Source of the DNA: an uncultured Collinsella sp.
Lineage (GTDB): Bacteria; Actinomycetota; Coriobacteriia; Coriobacteriales; Coriobacteriaceae
NCBI GenBank assembly: GCA_900544725.1
Contig: UQWK01000073.1
Span: forward strand, 1 to 7,090
Reading direction: 5' to 3'
Length of the DNA: 7,090 nt
Positions 4,611 to 7,090 of the stretch are shown in pieces. Each line of letters begins with the position of its first letter. Positions within the stretch are counted from its first letter, which is position 1. The notes below the pieces were generated by a model. It was not told the origin of the DNA. It saw only the letters and a program-made list of their open reading frames with translations, and did no database searches. The position numbers were made by a program, and so were the translations under genes.

Positions 4611-6981
4611 CGATTACGCGCTGGTGGTGGCGCTCGATACTTCGACCGATATGCTTGCCTGCGCGGCAAGCCGGATTGATGGGCAGACGGGCGAGGCGAA
4701 GCTGGTGAGTGGCGACCATATGTGCCGTCGCCATGCCAATGTGGAGCTCGTGAATACCGTCGACAGTGTGCTTGCTCAGGTTGGCATGGACCGTGCTGGC
4801 GTGGGCAGTTACGTCGTCGGTCGCGGTCCGGGTTCGTTTACCGGCGTGCGTATCGGCATTTCCACCGCCAAGGGCTTGGCGCGCGGCGCCAACGTGCCGC
4901 TGTTGGGTGTGTCGACGCTCGATGCCTGCGCATGGACCGCGTGGAAGGCTGGCGTGCGTGGCAAACTCGGCATTCTGGCCGATGCCATGCGCGGCGAGGT
5001 GTATCCGGCTTTGTATGTACTGAGCGACGAGGGCCCCGAGCGTCAGTTTGAGCGCGAGCACGTGGTCGAGGCTGCCGTGGCGCTTGATGAGTGGCGCCAA
5101 GCCGCGGACTGGGACCAGGTTCAGCTGACTGGCGACGGTCTCGTGCGCTATGGCAAGCTGCTGGGCGAGGATGAGGTCGCTCGCTGCGTAGAGCGCGGCT
5201 TGTGGTGGCCTTCGGGCGAGGGCCTCCTCCTTGCGCATGCCGCGGGTGACGGCGACCCGGCCCGCGTCCTACCGATCTATACACGCCTTTCTGACGCCGA
5301 GGAAAACGAGCGCAAACGCCTCGGTCTTGCCGAGAGCGCGCAGAGCGAAATTACGGGCGTCGCCGATGAGCTCGCCGGCCGCCATCTGCAATTCCGCCCC
5401 ATGGGTGCGGCGGACGCCGAGGGCGCGAGCGTGCTGGAGGCCGCCTGCTTTGAAGGCGCTGGGCACGAGGCGTGGACGCCGGGCATGTTCTTGTCCGAGC
5501 TGGGCGAGGATGTTGCGGCGCCGCGCAGCTGGTGGGTGGCGCACGACGACGGTCAGCTGCTGGGGCTTGCCGGCGGCATGGTCGTAGACGGTGACGTGCA
5601 GATTCTGGATGTTGCCGTCGACCCGAAGCATCGCCGCGAGGGTATTGCCCGCAAACTGCTGTCGCACGTGAGCTACGATGCCCAGATGCTCGGCTGCACC
5701 ACGGCTTCGCTCGAGGTCGAGGACGGCAACGAGGGCGCTATTGCACTCTATGCCTCCCTGGGCTTTACCGAGGCGGGCCGCCGCCGCGGTTACTACGGTG
5801 TTGGCAAAGATGCCATCGTCATGACGGCGCCGCTGCCCTTGGTGCTCCCGGTCGACAACGCTTCGCCCGAGCCGACGGCGGCTGAGCAGCGTGTATGGCC
5901 GCTACCTGCACCCGAGCGCACCGTTGAGGAGCGTGCCGAAATTGAGCGCCGTCGCCTGGTGCTTGCCATCGAGAGTTCGTGCGATGAGACGGCTGTGGCG
6001 ATTATCGATGCGGACGGTAATATGCTGGCCAATCAGGTTTCGACGCAGATTGATTTTCATGCCCGTTTTGGCGGCGTGGTGCCCGAGATCGCTTCGCGCA
6101 AGCACGTTGAGGTTATCGTGAGCGTCGTGGACGCGGCGCTCGAGGATGCCGCAGCATCGCTTGGTCTTGAGGGCGGAGCCATCGCGCCGAGCGAACTCGC
6201 CGCCGTGGGCGTGACGCAGGGTCCGGGCCTGGTGGGCGCGCTCGTGGTTGGCGTCGCATTCGCCAAGGGATTTGCCTACGCTGCCGGCAAGCCGCTCGTG
6301 TGTGTCAATCATCTTGAGGGTCATCTGTTTGCCAACCTGCTGGCGCAACCCGACCTCAAACCGCCGTTTATCTTCACGCTCGTCTCGGGCGGTCATACCA
6401 TGCTTGTTCACGTCAAGGCGTGGGGCGACTACGAGGTGCTCGGCGAGACGCTCGACGATGCCGTGGGTGAGGCCTTCGACAAGGTGGCTAAGGCGCTGGG
6501 TCTGGGCTATCCCGGCGGCCCTATCATCTCCAAGCTTGCCGAGACGGGCAACCCCAAGGCGATCGATTTCCCCCGTGCGCTTAACAGCAGGGGGGACTAT
6601 CGCTTCTCGCTTTCGGGCCTCAAGACGGCGGTGACGCTCTACATCGAGCAGGAGACCAAGGCAGGACGCACGATTCATCTGCCCGACCTGGCGGCTTCGT
6701 TTGAGGCCGCGGTCTTTGACGTTCAGTACAAGAAGGCCAAGAACGCGCTGCATGCTACCGGATGCAAGGAATACTGCATCGGCGGCGGCGTCTCGGCTAA
6801 TCCGCATCTGCGCGAGATGATGATCAAGAAGCTTGGGCGCCAGGGCATCCGCGTGACGGTGCCGCCTCTCTCGGCATGCACCGACAACGCCGCCATGATC
6901 GCGGAGGTCGCCCGCCGTAAATTCGACCGAGGAGAAATCTCGCCGTTCGACGTCGACGCCGATCCGAACATGACGCTGTAG
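4597..6981 (+). CDS. tsaB-rimI-tsaD: Three-domain TsaB-RimI-TsaD fusion protein
   Basis: One 794-residue frame joins three proteins that are usually separate. Residues 1-232 are TsaB, the partner that activates TsaD: ALDTST (12-17), GPGSFTGVRIG (77-87) and DAMRGEVY (129-136). Residues about 263-411 are RimI, a GNAT acetyltransferase known for acetylating the N-terminus of ribosomal protein S18: an acetyl-CoA loop at 341-355 (VDP..R.EGIA.KLL), EVEDGNEGAIALYASLGF (373-390), and RRRGYYG (395-401) with the tyrosine of the active site. Residues 453-794 are TsaD, which transfers threonylcarbamoyl to tRNA A37: IESSCDETA (458-466), metal-binding H572 and H576 in NHLEGHL, SGGHT (597-601), GGGVSANPHLRE (729-740) and D763 in CTDNAAM. 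All three active sites look complete. Linkers are 233-262 (charged) and 412-452 (Pro/Ala-rich, then a charged helix). No in-frame start with a ribosome binding site precedes TsaD, so it is probably made only as the fusion. The start overlaps tsaE by 14 bases. Confidence 0.95.
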   Translation: MSLHNDYALVVALDTSTDMLACAASRIDGQTGEAKLVSGDHMCRRHANVELVNTVDSVLAQVGMDRAGVGSYVVGRGPGSFTGVRIGISTAKGLARGANVPLLGVSTLDACAWTAWKAGVRGKLGILADAMRGEVYPALYVLSDEGPERQFEREHVVEAAVALDEWRQAADWDQVQLTGDGLVRYGKLLGEDEVARCVERGLWWPSGEGLLLAHAAGDGDPARVLPIYTRLSDAEENERKRLGLAESAQSEITGVADELAGRHLQFRPMGAADAEGASVLEAACFEGAGHEAWTPGMFLSELGEDVAAPRSWWVAHDDGQLLGLAGGMVVDGDVQILDVAVDPKHRREGIARKLLSHVSYDAQMLGCTTASLEVEDGNEGAIALYASLGFTEAGRRRGYYGVGKDAIVMTAPLPLVLPVDNASPEPTAAEQRVWPLPAPERTVEERAEIERRRLVLAIESSCDETAVAIIDADGNMLANQVSTQIDFHARFGGVVPEIASRKHVEVIVSVVDAALEDAAASLGLEGGAIAPSELAAVGVTQGPGLVGALVVGVAFAKGFAYAAGKPLVCVNHLEGHLFANLLAQPDLKPPFIFTLVSGGHTMLVHVKAWGDYEVLGETLDDAVGEAFDKVAKALGLGYPGGPIISKLAETGNPKAIDFPRALNSRGDYRFSLSGLKTAVTLYIEQETKAGRTIHLPDLAASFEAAVFDVQYKKAKNALHATGCKEYCIGGGVSANPHLREMMIKKLGRQGIRVTVPPLSACTDNAAMIAEVARRKFDRGEISPFDVDADPNMTL

Positions 6982-6993
6982 TCGTACGGGTGT

Positions 6994-7013
6994 GGTCCCC
7001 GACCGGAGGGGCC
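6994..7013 (+). other. GC-rich hairpin after the last gene
   Basis: GGTCCCC at 6994-7000 can pair with GGGGCC at 7008-7013, giving six base pairs if the T at 6996 is bulged, around the loop 7001-7007. It lies 12 bases after the tsaD stop codon and has no T-tract, so it is not a terminator by itself. It may protect the mRNA 3' end or may be chance in GC-rich sequence. Confidence 0.3.
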
Positions 7014-7051
7014 GGATATAAGGTTTCCTGCTCTACAGTCCTGCGCAAGAC

Positions 7052-7077
7052 GAAGGCCACATTAAGTGGCCTTCTTT
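7052..7077 (+). terminator. Rho-independent terminator of the operon
   Basis: GAAGGCCAC (7052-7060) pairs perfectly over 9 bp with GTGGCCTTC (7066-7074) around the loop ATTAA. A short T run follows (7075-7077, preceded by T and C in the stem). It lies 70 bases after the last stop codon and probably ends the acpS-to-tsaD transcript. The T-tract is short, so efficiency is uncertain. The stem is symmetrical, but the minus strand has no good T-tract either. Confidence 0.75.
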
Positions 7078-7090
7078 GCGTGCGGAACTC

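Noticed and set aside
3819..5238. Minus-strand open frames opposite the UDG, tsaE and tsaB regions
   Set aside because: They overlap each other and several real genes, and show no family signature.
5902..6807. Open frame of 301 codons on the minus strand opposite tsaD
   Set aside because: Same reasoning: no recognisable motif, no ribosome binding site that I can see, and full overlap with strongly conserved TsaD sequence.
1..7090. Search for a novel defence, mobile or CRISPR-like system
   Set aside because: Every long plus-strand gene belongs to a well-known housekeeping family, and there are no spaced repeats, transposase motifs, tRNA-like ends or compositional breaks that would suggest an island.

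Overview
The window is one compact, entirely plus-strand housekeeping operon bounded by two hairpin terminators. Gene content, moderately high GC and gene order point to an actinobacterium. The gut genus Collinsella or another member of the Coriobacteriia is my best guess; this rests on recalled gene order and protein style, not on a search. The nnr - alr - tsaE - tsaB - rimI - tsaD order is the one known from Actinobacteria such as Mycobacterium, but here it is rearranged in two ways. A family 4 uracil-DNA glycosylase gene sits between alr and tsaE, and tsaB, rimI and tsaD are a single reading frame.

Layout: 1-145 holds a hairpin that probably ends the preceding transcript (27-49), then a plausible promoter (about 99-128) with a perfect palindrome in its spacer. 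Next come acpS (158-697), nnr (698-2314), alr (2317-3462), a family 4 uracil-DNA glycosylase (3471-4091), tsaE (4104-4610) and the TsaB-RimI-TsaD fusion (4597-6981). The last 109 bases carry a GC-rich hairpin and a strong terminator hairpin (7052-7074). Gaps between genes run from a 14-base overlap to 12 bases, so all six genes are probably transcribed together and several are translationally coupled. No stretch above 300 bases lacks a gene.

The genes cover separate basic tasks: activating acyl carrier protein (AcpS), repairing damaged NAD(P)H (Nnr), making D-alanine for peptidoglycan (Alr), removing uracil from DNA (UDG), and making the t6A37 modification of ANN-decoding tRNAs (TsaE, TsaB, TsaD) together with N-terminal acetylation of a ribosomal protein (RimI). 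TsaC/TsaC2, which makes the threonylcarbamoyl-AMP used by TsaD, is not in the window.

I see no mobile element, CRISPR array, tRNA, rRNA or defence system. The most noteworthy features are the three-domain TsaB-RimI-TsaD protein, a charged helical tail of about 50 residues on AcpS, and an alanine racemase with alanine where many homologues have the carbamylated lysine.
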